A DNA stretch of 32,819 nt, from NCBI GenBank assembly GCA_013298565.1, contig JAAFIC010000033.1, positions 1-32,819 of the forward strand, written 5' to 3'. The notes under the pieces are model-generated. The model was not told where the DNA came from and did not search any database. It saw only the letters and a program-made list of their open reading frames with translations. The position numbers were made by a program, and so were the translations under genes. This document shows, one piece after another, positions 14,956 to 22,919 of the stretch (positions are counted from its first letter, which is position 1; the number at the start of each line of letters is the position of its first letter). The stretch comes from Alphaproteobacteria bacterium. Its GTDB lineage: Bacteria; Pseudomonadota; Alphaproteobacteria; Elsterales; Elsteraceae.

Positions 14956-15717
14956 ATGACATATCTTCAGTCCGAAAAACCGCTGAGTAATCTGCCCCTG
15001 TTTCTTGCCGCCGGAATCGCTGTAGTGATTCTGATACTGCTGGGTACGTGGCAGTTGCAGCGCTTGCACTGGAAGCAGGGCATTATGACCGCGCGGCAAA
15101 ACGCCGTTGCCCAAGCGCCGCTAACCTTGGTGCCAACCGGGGATGTGTCGGAAATCGCGTTCCGGCGGCTACGCTTAACCGGCACCTATGATCCTCAGAT
15201 CGAGTTTCATTTATCAGGTCAATCGCTCACCGATGCGCGCGGCATGGGGCAGGCGGGTTGGCACGTGATAACACCGTTCACGCTTGCCGATGGGGTGACA
15301 GTGATGGTGGATCGTGGCTTCGTGCCCTACGATTTGAAAGACCCAAGCCGCCGCGCGCCGGTGCCTTCTGGCGTGCAGAGCATCGAAGGGCTTATTCGCC
15401 CCATTGGTTTACGCGGCTGGATAGTGCCAGAGAATGACGTGCGCCAAAATGTTTGGTTCACCGTGAATGCCGAGGCTATGGCGAAAGCGGCGGGGCTAAC
15501 GGGGGTGGTGCCCTTCACGCTGGATTTGGTCGCGACCAGCGGGCCAGCGAACGATTGGCCTCGCGCTGGGCGAACGCGGCTCGATCTGCCGAATAACCAT
15601 TTGCAATATGCCCTTACCTGGTATTCGTTGGCGGGAGTGCTGATTGTTGTTACGGGCCTATTTGCACGGTCGCGGCAGCGTGCAGCCGCACGGCTACTGA
15701 AGGAAACGCAAGGATGA
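14956..15717 (+). CDS. SURF1 family cytochrome oxidase biogenesis protein
   Basis: A 253-residue Surf1 homologue, which helps place heme a in subunit I. It shows the two-helix topology of the family: an N-terminal helix (PLFLAAGIAVVILILLGTWQ) ending in the conserved GTWQLQRLHWK, and a C-terminal helix within NNHLQYALTWYSLAGVLIVV, with a periplasmic domain between. Typical internal blocks are FRRLRLTGTYD, GWHVITPF and MVDRGFVPYD. Two starts are possible (14938 and 14956); neither has a good ribosome site, and the later is used because the helix then lies at a usual distance. The stop overlaps the next gene by 4 nt. Confidence 0.94.
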   Translation: MTYLQSEKPLSNLPLFLAAGIAVVILILLGTWQLQRLHWKQGIMTARQNAVAQAPLTLVPTGDVSEIAFRRLRLTGTYDPQIEFHLSGQSLTDARGMGQAGWHVITPFTLADGVTVMVDRGFVPYDLKDPSRRAPVPSGVQSIEGLIRPIGLRGWIVPENDVRQNVWFTVNAEAMAKAAGLTGVVPFTLDLVATSGPANDWPRAGRTRLDLPNNHLQYALTWYSLAGVLIVVTGLFARSRQRAAARLLKETQG

Positions 15718-17204
15718 GCGCACAGGCGGCGTATAAAAACCTCACCGATCATTTCGCTCGGATAGGTGCCTTGCGGGCTGTTTCGGGCATTCTCGGGTGG
15801 GACGCGGCCACGATGATGCCAAGCGGTAGCGCGGCGGCCCGCGCTGAACAACAGGCCGCGCTGGATGTTGCCATTCACGAAAAGCTGACCGATCCCCGTG
15901 TGCAGGACTGGTTGGCGACGGCGGAAGCGGCCTCGCCAGACGCCAAAGCCAATCTCCTTGAAATCCGCCGCGATGTGGTGCACGCGACGGCGGTTCCGGC
16001 GGATTTGGTCGATGCGTTTGCCAGGGCCACCTCCGATTCTGAAATGACCTGGCGGGTTGCTCGCGCCGAGAACGATTACGCTGGCCTGCTGCCAAAGCTC
16101 CGCGTGCTGTTGGGGCCAGTGCGCCAGATAGGGCAGGCGAAGGCTGAAGCCCTCGGTACGTCCGTTTACGATGCGCTGCTGGATCAGTTCGAGCCGGGCG
16201 GGCGGTCTGCCGATATTGATGTTTTGTTTGCCGATCTTGCGGCCTTTTTGCCCGATCTCACCGAAAACGTGCTGGCGGCGCAAGCCCGTCGCCCGGCCCC
16301 CCTCGATCTGCCCGGCCCGTTTCCGGTCGCGACGCAAAAGGCGCTGGCGGAACGGCTGATGCGGGCGCTGGGGTTCGATTTCGAGCGCGGGCGCCTGGAT
16401 GTCTCGCACCACCCTTTTTGCGGCGGTGCGCCCGGTGATGTTCGTATTACCACGCGCTATAGCGAGGAGAGTTTCTTTCCCGCAATGATGGGCGTGCTGC
16501 ACGAAACCGGCCACGCGCTTTATGAAATCGGCCTGCCGCAGCAGTATCGCGGCCAACCCATCGGGTCGGCGCGCGGCATGAGCCTGCACGAAAGCCAATC
16601 CTTGTTGGTCGAGATGCAGGTGAGCCGCTCGCAGGCGTTTCTGACTTTCGCGACGCCTTTGATCCGCGAGGCGTTTGGCGGCACTGGCCCGGCCTGGAGT
16701 GTGGGTAATCTCTATGCTCACGCTACGCGCGTGTCGCGCGGGTTGATCCGCGTGAATGCCGATGAAGTTACTTACCCCGCGCACGTCATTCTGCGGTATC
16801 GGCTGGAGCGCGCGTTGATTGATGGATCGCTCGATCTTGCCGATCTGCCCGGCGTGTGGCGCGCGGGGATGCAGGAGTTGGTGGGCATCACCCCGCCCGA
16901 CGATAAAGACGGCTGCTTGCAGGATATTCATTGGCCCGCTGGGCTGTTCGGCTATTTCCCCACTTATACGATGGGCGCGATGACGGCAGCGCAACTCTAC
17001 GCAGCAGCGCAGGAAGCCCTGCCGGGCATCCCCGATGAAATCGCCAAGGGTAACTTCGGGCCGCTTTTAGGCTGGCTGCGGGAGAAAATTCATGGGCTTG
17101 GCTCGACCCAAAGCACGCGCGATATTCTCATTGCTGCTACGGGCGCGCCCCTCTCGGTCACGCCGTTCCGCCGTCATTTGGAGCGGCGCTATCTTCCTGC
17201 TTAA
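15714..17204 (+). CDS. M32 family carboxypeptidase (carboxypeptidase Taq type)
   Basis: A 496-residue cytoplasmic metallo-carboxypeptidase that removes C-terminal residues from peptides. The zinc motif HExxH is clear as HETGH in GVLHETGHALYEIG, followed by the GMSLHESQSLLVEMQV block with the third ligand glutamate. Other M32 landmarks are LGWDAATMMPSGSAAARAEQ near the N-terminus, HPFCGGAPGDVRITTRY, INADEVTYPAHVILRY-like text near residue 345 and HWPAGLFGYFPTYTMGAM. Start and surf1 stop overlap as ATGA. The enzyme has no evident part in respiration; its place here is a conserved neighbourhood and not a pathway. Confidence 0.94.
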   Translation: MSAQAAYKNLTDHFARIGALRAVSGILGWDAATMMPSGSAAARAEQQAALDVAIHEKLTDPRVQDWLATAEAASPDAKANLLEIRRDVVHATAVPADLVDAFARATSDSEMTWRVARAENDYAGLLPKLRVLLGPVRQIGQAKAEALGTSVYDALLDQFEPGGRSADIDVLFADLAAFLPDLTENVLAAQARRPAPLDLPGPFPVATQKALAERLMRALGFDFERGRLDVSHHPFCGGAPGDVRITTRYSEESFFPAMMGVLHETGHALYEIGLPQQYRGQPIGSARGMSLHESQSLLVEMQVSRSQAFLTFATPLIREAFGGTGPAWSVGNLYAHATRVSRGLIRVNADEVTYPAHVILRYRLERALIDGSLDLADLPGVWRAGMQELVGITPPDDKDGCLQDIHWPAGLFGYFPTYTMGAMTAAQLYAAAQEALPGIPDEIAKGNFGPLLGWLREKIHGLGSTQSTRDILIAATGAPLSVTPFRRHLERRYLPA

Positions 17205-17231
17205 CCCTTTGCCTTAAGGATTGGACAGACT

Positions 17232-18638
17232 TTGCGCTATGTGAGCACGCGCGGTTCCGCGCCTGATCTGGCTTTCGATGATCTATTGCTGACCGGCCTC
17301 GCCCGTGATGGCGGTCTCTACGTTCCGGCGGAATGGCCCAGCTTCACCCTGGCTGATTGGCGCGCGCTGCGTGGCCTGTCTTATACCGAGCTTGCGACCC
17401 GGCTGCTGGCCCCTTACGTCTGCACGACGATTTCAGAGGATGATCTGGCGGCGATCGTTACCAAAGCCTATGCTGGGTTCCGTCATAAAGCCGTCGCTCC
17501 GCTAAAGCAGCTTGATACGAATGCGTATCTGATGGAGCTATTCCACGGGCCAACGATTGCGTTTAAGGATTATGCGCTGCAACTGGTGGGGCAGTTGTTC
17601 GATCACGTGCTGCATAAGCAGAGCAAACGGGTAACGATCTTAGGCGCAACCTCTGGCGATACGGGGTCGGCAGCGATTGAAGCCTGCCGCGACCGTGATG
17701 CTGTGGATGTGTTCATCCTCTACCCTCATGGCCGCGTGTCGGACGTGCAGCGGCGGCAGATGACAACAGTTCCGGCAGCCAACGTGCGCGCGATTGCTGT
17801 GGAAGGCACCTTCGACGATTGCCAAGATATCGTTAAGGAACTCTTCGCCGATTTGGCCTTCCGCGACGCGGCGCACCTGTCGGCGGCAAACTCGATCAAT
17901 TGGGCGCGGATCGTGGCCCAAATCGTCTATTATGTGTATGCCGCCCTGCAACTGGGCGCGCCAGATCGGCCCGTGAATTTTGCCGTGCCGACGGGCAATT
18001 TCGGCAATGTCTTCGCCGCCTATTGCGCCAAACGCATGGGGTTGCCGATTGATCGGCTGGTGATTGGCACGAACCGCAACGATATTCTCACGCGGTTCTT
18101 CACCACGGGCGACATGTCGATTACCGGGGTGGAGCCAAGCCTGTCGCCGTCGATGGATATTCAGGTATCGAGCAACTTCGAGCGGCTGTTGTTCGACCTT
18201 CTGGAGCGCGATGGGGCAGAAGTTACGCGCCGGATTGCCGAGTTCCGCGCGACCGGCAAACTGCATTTGGAAGCCGATAGGCTAAAGCGGGCGCAACGCC
18301 TCTTCACCGCCACTCAGCTTTCCGATGACGAGACGCTAACAACTATGCGCCGCGTGTACGAGCAGACGGGCGAGATTCTCGATCCGCACTCCGCCATTGC
18401 CGTGGGCAGCTTGCAGCGCTTGCAGGGCAATGATCGCGACCCGATGGTGGCGCTCGCCTGCGCGCATCCCGCTAAATTCCCAGGCGCGGTGCGGCAGGCG
18501 TTGGGCTTTGAAGCGCCGCTGCCGCCGCATCTGGGGCATTTGATGACGGCGAAAGAACGCTTCACGGTTCTGCCCGCCAAAGCCGCCGCCATTCGAGATT
18601 ACGTAAGCGCCGAGTTGCGCCTGGGAGCCTTTGCTTAA
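17232..18638 (+). CDS. thrC: Threonine synthase
   Basis: A 468-residue PLP enzyme converting O-phosphohomoserine to threonine, the last step of threonine synthesis. Length and motifs match the long fungal/proteobacterial type: MRYVSTRG at the start, FHGPTIAFKDYALQ with the PLP lysine at Lys112, ILGATSGDTGSAAIEA, NSINWARIVAQIVYYV and FAVPTGNFGNVFAAY (phosphate-binding loop). The start is TTG; it is chosen because the protein then begins with the conserved MRYVSTRG, with AAGGA about 12 nt upstream. The stop overlaps the next gene by one base (TAATG), so thrC and the peptidase are coupled. Confidence 0.97.
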   Translation: MRYVSTRGSAPDLAFDDLLLTGLARDGGLYVPAEWPSFTLADWRALRGLSYTELATRLLAPYVCTTISEDDLAAIVTKAYAGFRHKAVAPLKQLDTNAYLMELFHGPTIAFKDYALQLVGQLFDHVLHKQSKRVTILGATSGDTGSAAIEACRDRDAVDVFILYPHGRVSDVQRRQMTTVPAANVRAIAVEGTFDDCQDIVKELFADLAFRDAAHLSAANSINWARIVAQIVYYVYAALQLGAPDRPVNFAVPTGNFGNVFAAYCAKRMGLPIDRLVIGTNRNDILTRFFTTGDMSITGVEPSLSPSMDIQVSSNFERLLFDLLERDGAEVTRRIAEFRATGKLHLEADRLKRAQRLFTATQLSDDETLTTMRRVYEQTGEILDPHSAIAVGSLQRLQGNDRDPMVALACAHPAKFPGAVRQALGFEAPLPPHLGHLMTAKERFTVLPAKAAAIRDYVSAELRLGAFA

Positions 18639-19918
18639 TGGTTACTTTATCCACGCTCCGCAATGGGTTAACAATTTTAACGGACTATATGCCGAGCGCT
18701 GAAACGGTTTCGCTCGGCGTTTGGGTTGGCGTTGGCACGCGCGATGAAGCCGCCGAGCAAAACGGCATCGCCCATGTGCTGGAGCATATGGCTTTCAAAG
18801 GCACCTTGAGCCTGTCGGCACGCGAGATTGCCGAGAAGATCGAAGACGTGGGCGGGCATCTCAACGCCTATACCACGCGCGAGCACACGGCTTACTACGC
18901 CAAGGTTTTAGCCACAGATACGCCGCTCGCCGTATCGTTACTGGCCGATATTTTGCAGAACTCAGTGTTCGATGCGGAAGAATTGGGCCGCGAGCGCGCG
19001 GTTATTCTGCAAGAAATTGGTCAGGCGATGGATACGCCGGACGATATTATTTTCGACCAATTCCAAGAAATCGCCTACCCGGATCAGCCGTTGGGCCGCC
19101 CGGTGTTGGGCCGCGCCGAGATTGTTGAAAGCATCACGCGGGAGCAGCTTTTCGCGTACCTCAAGCGCCATTATCACCCGAAGAATATGATCGTGGCCGC
19201 CGCTGGGAAGGTCGATCATGCCGCCTTCGAGGCGCTGGTATCGGCGGCGTTCGGGGCGATGGGCGGGGTTGAGGGCGGTGCGGGAGTTGAGGCGTTGCCA
19301 TCCCTAGCGCGCTACATCGGCGGCAGCCACATCGAAGCGCGGGAGTTGGAGCAAAGCCACCTCGTGCTCGGCTTCCCCACGGTCAGCGCCAACGATCCCG
19401 ATTATTACGCCCTGTCTGTGTACTCGACAATTTTGGGCGGCGGTATGTCGTCGCGTCTGTTCCAGGAAGTGCGGGAGAAGCGCGGGCTGGTCTATTCCGT
19501 CTATAGCTTCGCCTCCACGTACCGCGATACCGGGGTGATGGGGATTTACGCGGGCACCGGGCCGGATGAGTTGGCAAAGCTGCTCCCCGTGATCGCCGAT
19601 GAAATTCAGCGCCTGCCCGATACGCTGACCGCGCCGGAAATCGCCCGCGCTCACGCCCAACTGCGGGCGGGAACCCTGATGGCGCGCGAAAGCACCTCGG
19701 CGCGGGTGGAAGCCCTCGCGCAAAACTTCCTCACCTATGGCCGCACGGTGGAAGTGTCGGAAGTGCTGGAGCGGTTGGCGGCGGTTAGCCCCGACGATAT
19801 TCGGCGCTTAGGCGGCAGTTTCATCACAGCGAAGCCGACGCTTGCCTTGTTGGGGCCGCAGGCGACGTTGGACCCGATGGCCCTGTTCACCGCCCGCCTG
19901 TCCCGCGCAGCGGCGTAA
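18638..19918 (+). CDS. M16 family zinc peptidase (processing-peptidase type)
   Basis: A 426-residue M16B peptidase similar to the mitochondrial processing peptidase beta subunit. The inverted zinc motif HxxEH is intact: His46, Glu49, His50 in AHVLEHMAFKGT. The distal glutamate lies within RAVILQEIGQ near residue 125. The Gly-rich active-site segment GGGMSSRLFQEVREKRGLVYSVYSF is present near 267-291. No signal peptide is seen, so it is probably cytoplasmic. Genes of this kind follow thrC in many alphaproteobacteria. The bacterial substrate is not established; peptide turnover is the default assumption. Confidence 0.94.
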   Translation: MVTLSTLRNGLTILTDYMPSAETVSLGVWVGVGTRDEAAEQNGIAHVLEHMAFKGTLSLSAREIAEKIEDVGGHLNAYTTREHTAYYAKVLATDTPLAVSLLADILQNSVFDAEELGRERAVILQEIGQAMDTPDDIIFDQFQEIAYPDQPLGRPVLGRAEIVESITREQLFAYLKRHYHPKNMIVAAAGKVDHAAFEALVSAAFGAMGGVEGGAGVEALPSLARYIGGSHIEARELEQSHLVLGFPTVSANDPDYYALSVYSTILGGGMSSRLFQEVREKRGLVYSVYSFASTYRDTGVMGIYAGTGPDELAKLLPVIADEIQRLPDTLTAPEIARAHAQLRAGTLMARESTSARVEALAQNFLTYGRTVEVSEVLERLAAVSPDDIRRLGGSFITAKPTLALLGPQATLDPMALFTARLSRAAA

Positions 19919-19934
19919 CCCCATCAGGCGGGGC

Positions 19935-20534
19935 ATGGGACTCTTCGGCCTAGGCTTTCCCGATGTGCAGCGGCGGGGCAACCGCGTGTTGATCCGCCCG
20001 CCGCGCCTGACCGACTTTGCCCGTTGGGCCGAACTCCGCGCCGCCTCCCGCAGTTTTCTCGAACCGTGGGAGCCTGCGTGGGGGGAAGACGCTTTATCGC
20101 GCCAACGCTTCCGCGCCCGCCTTACCGAGCAAGGCCAAGCGTGGCGGGATGATCGTGGCTATGCGTTCTTCATTTTTGCCCTTACCGACCACGGGCCAAC
20201 GGGGGAAGGCGCGCTGGTGGGCGGCATCACCCTCTCGGCAGTGCGGCGCGGCGTGGCGCAAATGGCCTCGGTCGGCTATTGGACGGGCGCGCCCTTCGCC
20301 CGAATGGGCTATATGCGCGACGCCTTGGGCCTAATGCTGGCGTTCGCTGCAACCGACGCGGGCCTGCACCGCGTGGAAGCCGCCTGCCTGCCGCGCAATA
20401 TCCCCAGCCGCGAGTTGCTGCTGACGTCCGGGTTCGTTGAAGAAGGCTTTGCCGAGCGGTATTTGAAAATCAACAGCGTCTGGGAAGATCACTGCCTATT
20501 CGGCAAGATTATTGGGGAGCCGCAAGCCCTCTAG
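19935..20534 (+). CDS. GNAT family N-acetyltransferase (RimJ/RimL-like)
   Basis: A 199-residue GNAT enzyme using acetyl-CoA, closest in style to RimJ/RimL protein N-terminal acetyltransferases. Features are RVLIRPPRLTDFARWAELRAAS at the start, FLEPWEP, ALVGGITLSAV, a YWTGAPFARMGYMRDALGLML helix that follows the CoA-binding region, and HRVEAACLPRNIPSRELLLTSGF with the usual ending YLKINSVWEDHCLFG. This fits the ribosomal-protein or small-molecule acetyltransferase group; the substrate is unknown. ATG at 19935 follows GGCGGGG and the M16 gene by 16 nt. The stop codon forms the first bases of a long palindrome. Confidence 0.9.
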   Translation: MGLFGLGFPDVQRRGNRVLIRPPRLTDFARWAELRAASRSFLEPWEPAWGEDALSRQRFRARLTEQGQAWRDDRGYAFFIFALTDHGPTGEGALVGGITLSAVRRGVAQMASVGYWTGAPFARMGYMRDALGLMLAFAATDAGLHRVEAACLPRNIPSRELLLTSGFVEEGFAERYLKINSVWEDHCLFGKIIGEPQAL

Positions 20535-20569
20535 AGCGTCTTGCGTCAACCTTTACGTAAGACGCTCTA
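20532..20569. repeat. 15-bp-stem palindrome closing the GNAT gene
   Basis: TAGAGCGTCTTGCGT (20532-20546) and ACGTAAGACGCTCTA (20555-20569) pair over 15 bp with a single G-U on an 8-nt loop. The GNAT stop codon TAG is the first three bases. There is no U-tract, but such a stem between convergent genes may act as a bidirectional terminator. Its form resembles the dispersed TAGAGC...GCTCTA intergenic palindromes known from alphaproteobacterial genomes. No second copy was seen in the window. Confidence 0.7.
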
Positions 20570-20581
20570 GCACAGATAAAG

Positions 20582-21574
20582 CTACAGCATCCCCTCAAAC
20601 ACCCGGTCGGGCGGGCGGTGGCCGTCGGCGAAGGTTTTGATGTTGATGATCACGCGCTCGCCCATATCCACGCGCCCTTCTAGCGTTGCCGAGGCCATAT
20701 GCGGCAGCAGCACGGCGGTTTTGGCGCGCAGCAGCTTGGGATTGATATTGGGTTCGCGCTCGTACACATCCAGGCCCGCGCCGCCGATATCGCCCGCCAG
20801 CAGCAAATCGGCCAGTGTTTTTTCATCAATCAACTCGCCACGCGCGGTATTGATGACGATGGCGTGTTTTTGAATGAGCTTCAGCCGCCGCGCCGATAGA
20901 ATATGATAGGTCGCGGGCGTATGCGGGCAGTTGACCGAGATAATATCCATGCGCGCCAGCATCTGATCGAGGCTTTCCCAATACGTCGCCTCCAACTCGC
21001 CCTCAAGGTCCGCCGCAACCCGATTCCGGTTGTGATAATGCACCGACAGCCCGAAGCCGCGCGCGCGCCGCGCCAAGGCCGTGCCGATACGGCCCATGCC
21101 AACGATGCCAAGGCGCTTGCCGTGAATGCGCCGCCCCAGCATCCAGTTGGGCGACCAGCCGTACCACTCGCCGTCGCGCAAAATTCGCTCGCCTTCGGTA
21201 ATGCGGCGGCAGACGGCAAGAATGAGGGCCATCGCCATATCGGCGGTATCTTCCGCCAGCACGCCGGGCGTGTTGGTAACGGTGATGCCCTTTTCCGTCG
21301 CCGCCTTCAAGTCGATATGATCGACGCCTGTGCCGAAGCTGGCGATGAGCTTTAGGGTTGGCCCGGCTTCGGCCAGGAGGGTTTCATCAATACGGTCCGT
21401 CACGGTTGGCACCAGCACGTCGGCAGTGCGGACGGCCTCGGTGAGTTGCTCTGCGGTCAGCGGTTGATCGTCCAGGTTCAGGCGCGTATCGAACAGCTCC
21501 ATCATCCGGGTTTCGATCACGTCGGGCAGTTTGCGCGTGACGACAACGATGGGTTTTTTGCGGCTTGTCGGCAT
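20582..21574 (-). CDS. D-2-hydroxyacid dehydrogenase, glyoxylate/hydroxypyruvate reductase type
   Basis: A 330-residue NAD(P)-dependent D-isomer-specific 2-hydroxyacid dehydrogenase, most like GyaR glyoxylate reductases. The nucleotide-binding fold shows GIVGMGRIG (residues 157-164). The catalytic triad is visible as Arg245 in NTARGELID, Glu274 in DVYEREP and His292 in LLPHMASAT. FGTGVDHID near residue 80 and the PNWMLGRRIHGKRL segment support the glyoxylate/hydroxypyruvate subgroup. The reaction is reduction of glyoxylate or hydroxypyruvate to glycolate or D-glycerate; exact preference cannot be read from sequence. GAGGGAG lies 10 nt before ATG. It is divergent from the SH3-protein gene across 114 nt, which holds no further gene. 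Confidence 0.92.
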   Translation of the reverse strand: MPTSRKKPIVVVTRKLPDVIETRMMELFDTRLNLDDQPLTAEQLTEAVRTADVLVPTVTDRIDETLLAEAGPTLKLIASFGTGVDHIDLKAATEKGITVTNTPGVLAEDTADMAMALILAVCRRITEGERILRDGEWYGWSPNWMLGRRIHGKRLGIVGMGRIGTALARRARGFGLSVHYHNRNRVAADLEGELEATYWESLDQMLARMDIISVNCPHTPATYHILSARRLKLIQKHAIVINTARGELIDEKTLADLLLAGDIGGAGLDVYEREPNINPKLLRAKTAVLLPHMASATLEGRVDMGERVIINIKTFADGHRPPDRVFEGML

Positions 21575-21688
21575 CCGGGCAGGCTCCCTCGGGCATTTTG
21601 CAAATTTGTTCGGGCAAGGCGATAAAAGGCCCTGGGTTCGGTAAGGTCAATCTTGAAATCAAAGCGCGCGGCTGCCAATGGTTCTGTC

Positions 21689-22207
21689 ATGAATAAGTTT
21701 TTTGTAGCGTGGCGCGCGTGCGCCCCGGTTTTCGCTCTCACGCTGGCCCTGATTGTGCCGGGCGAGATGGTTTTCGCGCAAGGCACCGATACGTCCCTGC
21801 CTATTCCGCGTTTCGTGTCGTTACGCTCGGACGAGGTGAACCTGCGCTTCGGCCCCGGCCAACAATATCCCATCGAATGGGTGCTAACCCGCGCCAGTAT
21901 GCCCGTGGAAATCACGCAAGAATATGAAACTTGGCGCAAAATCCGCGCGGTCGATGGCACCGAAGGCTGGGTGCATCAGCGCATGGTGGCCGGTAAACGC
22001 ACCGCGATCGTTATCGGCACCGAACCCCAAATTCTCCGCCGCCGCCCGGAAGCTGGCAGCCCGGCAGTGGCGCGGCTGGAGCCAAGGGTGATCGGCGATC
22101 TCAAGGAATGCAAAGGCGACTGGTGCCGCCTAGAACTCCCCAAAGTGCGCGGCTGGCTGCGCCGAACGGAGATTTGGGGAGTATCCCCGAAGGAGAATTT
22201 TGAGTAG
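21689..22207 (+). CDS. Secreted bacterial SH3-domain protein
   Basis: A 172-residue exported protein. The signal peptide runs to about VFAQG (hydrophobic core APVFALTLALIVPG). The mature part has two SH3-like repeats. The first is SDEVNLRFGPGQQYPIEWVL...WRKIRAVDGTEGWVHQRMV, the second ILRRRPEAGSPAVARLEP...CKGDWCRLELPKVRGWL. Two Cys residues sit four apart in the second repeat (CKGDWC). Bacterial SH3 proteins of this class sit in the periplasm and are thought to bind cell wall or peptides; function is unproven. ATG at 21689 is preferred; an in-frame TTG 12 codons upstream gives a poorer signal peptide. The stop codon begins the palindrome in front of the toxin gene. Confidence 0.85.
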   Translation: MNKFFVAWRACAPVFALTLALIVPGEMVFAQGTDTSLPIPRFVSLRSDEVNLRFGPGQQYPIEWVLTRASMPVEITQEYETWRKIRAVDGTEGWVHQRMVAGKRTAIVIGTEPQILRRRPEAGSPAVARLEPRVIGDLKECKGDWCRLELPKVRGWLRRTEIWGVSPKENFE

Positions 22208-22240
22208 GTCATTGACCTAGCTGTTTGATCAGTCTAAATT
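22205..22240 (+). promoter_or_regulatory. Promoter with overlapping operator for the BrnT/HTH toxin-antitoxin operon
   Basis: TTGACC (22212-22217), a 17-nt spacer and TAAATT (22235-22240) make a good promoter. The expected start falls at about 22247, the A of the toxin ATG, and no ribosome site precedes that ATG, so the message may be leaderless. A perfect palindrome, TAGGTCA-T-TGACCTA (22205-22219), covers the -35 box and is a natural operator for the HTH antitoxin. Confidence 0.68.
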
Positions 22241-22246
22241 TTAAGT

Positions 22247-22534
22247 ATGGGATTTGGCTGGGATCCGAATAAAAGCCGTAAAAACGCGACGGAACGCGGA
22301 CTGCCGTTCACGGTGGCGATGAGCTTGTTTGACTCTGGAACTCTTGAGTTTGATGATACGCGCCGTGACTATGGGGAGCGCCGAATTATCGCTTCCGGCC
22401 AAGTTGCAGGGCGGGTTTTTATCTGCGTTTACACGTGGCGCGGTACGGTCGAAGACCCTATACGCTGGATTATCAGTCTTCGGAAAGCCGATAAGGGAGA
22501 GTCTTATGCCTATCGACAAACATTTCCGCAGTGA
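22247..22534 (+). CDS. brnT: BrnT family toxin
   Basis: A 95-residue BrnT protein, a RelE-fold ribonuclease toxin that arrests translation when free. Family elements in order are FGWDPNKSRKNATERGLPF, SLFDSGTLEFDD, RRDYGERRIIASGQVAGRVFIC, VYTWRG and RWIISLRKADKGESYAY, the last forming the Arg/Lys-rich active face. Length is normal (about 90-95). It precedes its antitoxin, the usual BrnTA order, and the two genes overlap by 29 nt. No ribosome site is seen upstream and the promoter is placed for a leaderless transcript. The start region is less GC-rich than its neighbours, consistent with a mobile module. Confidence 0.86.
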   Translation: MGFGWDPNKSRKNATERGLPFTVAMSLFDSGTLEFDDTRRDYGERRIIASGQVAGRVFICVYTWRGTVEDPIRWIISLRKADKGESYAYRQTFPQ

Positions 22535-22919
22535 CCTTGATCTCGCTAAAATTGACTGGACCAAGGTTGATGCAACCAGCGATGCTGAGATTCAAGCACA
22601 GGTGGACGCCGACGAGGACACTGCGCCGATTTTTTCCGCGCAGGATCTAGCGGCTGCGGCCCGCATCGTCCAGCCGCCGACGGCAGAAGATGTGAGATTG
22701 CTTCGGCTGCGTCTTGGGCTGACGCAGGAAGCCTTTGCCGCGCGCTATGGATTTTCGGTTCACGCGGTTCGACAGTATGAAACAGCTCGCCGGGTGCCCA
22801 ATGGGCCGGTCCGAACCTTATTGCGGGTTATCGCGCAAGAGCCGGACGCTGTGACGCGCGCTTTAGCGCGGTCGGCCCGTCTAAATGAAAGCGATTCTAA
22901 GCCATCAACGCATAAATAA
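22506..22919 (+). CDS. HTH (XRE-type) antitoxin partner of BrnT
   Basis: A 137-residue protein. An acidic N-terminal half (LAKIDWTKVDATSDAEIQAQ, then DADEDTAPIFSAQDLAAAAR) resembles the toxin-binding part of BrnA-like antitoxins. The C-terminal half is an HTH domain (RLLRLRLGLTQEAFAARYGF, SVHAVRQYETARRVPNGPVR) followed by LRVIAQEPDAVTRAL. It should neutralise BrnT and repress the operon at the upstream palindrome. Classical BrnA uses a ribbon-helix-helix fold, so this is a variant pair with an XRE-type DNA-binding domain. The ATG lies inside brnT, implying coupled translation. Its end overlaps the convergent methyltransferase gene by 23 nt. Confidence 0.82.
   Translation: MPIDKHFRSDLDLAKIDWTKVDATSDAEIQAQVDADEDTAPIFSAQDLAAAARIVQPPTAEDVRLLRLRLGLTQEAFAARYGFSVHAVRQYETARRVPNGPVRTLLRVIAQEPDAVTRALARSARLNESDSKPSTHK

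Noticed and set aside
15327-16994. 555-codon open frame on the minus strand opposite surf1 and the M32 gene
   Set aside because: It is an antisense frame opened by high GC; the plus-strand proteins carry clear motifs and this one has none.
20532-20569. Calling the palindrome a classical rho-independent terminator
   Set aside because: No T-run follows on either strand, so it is listed as a repeat with possible terminator function.
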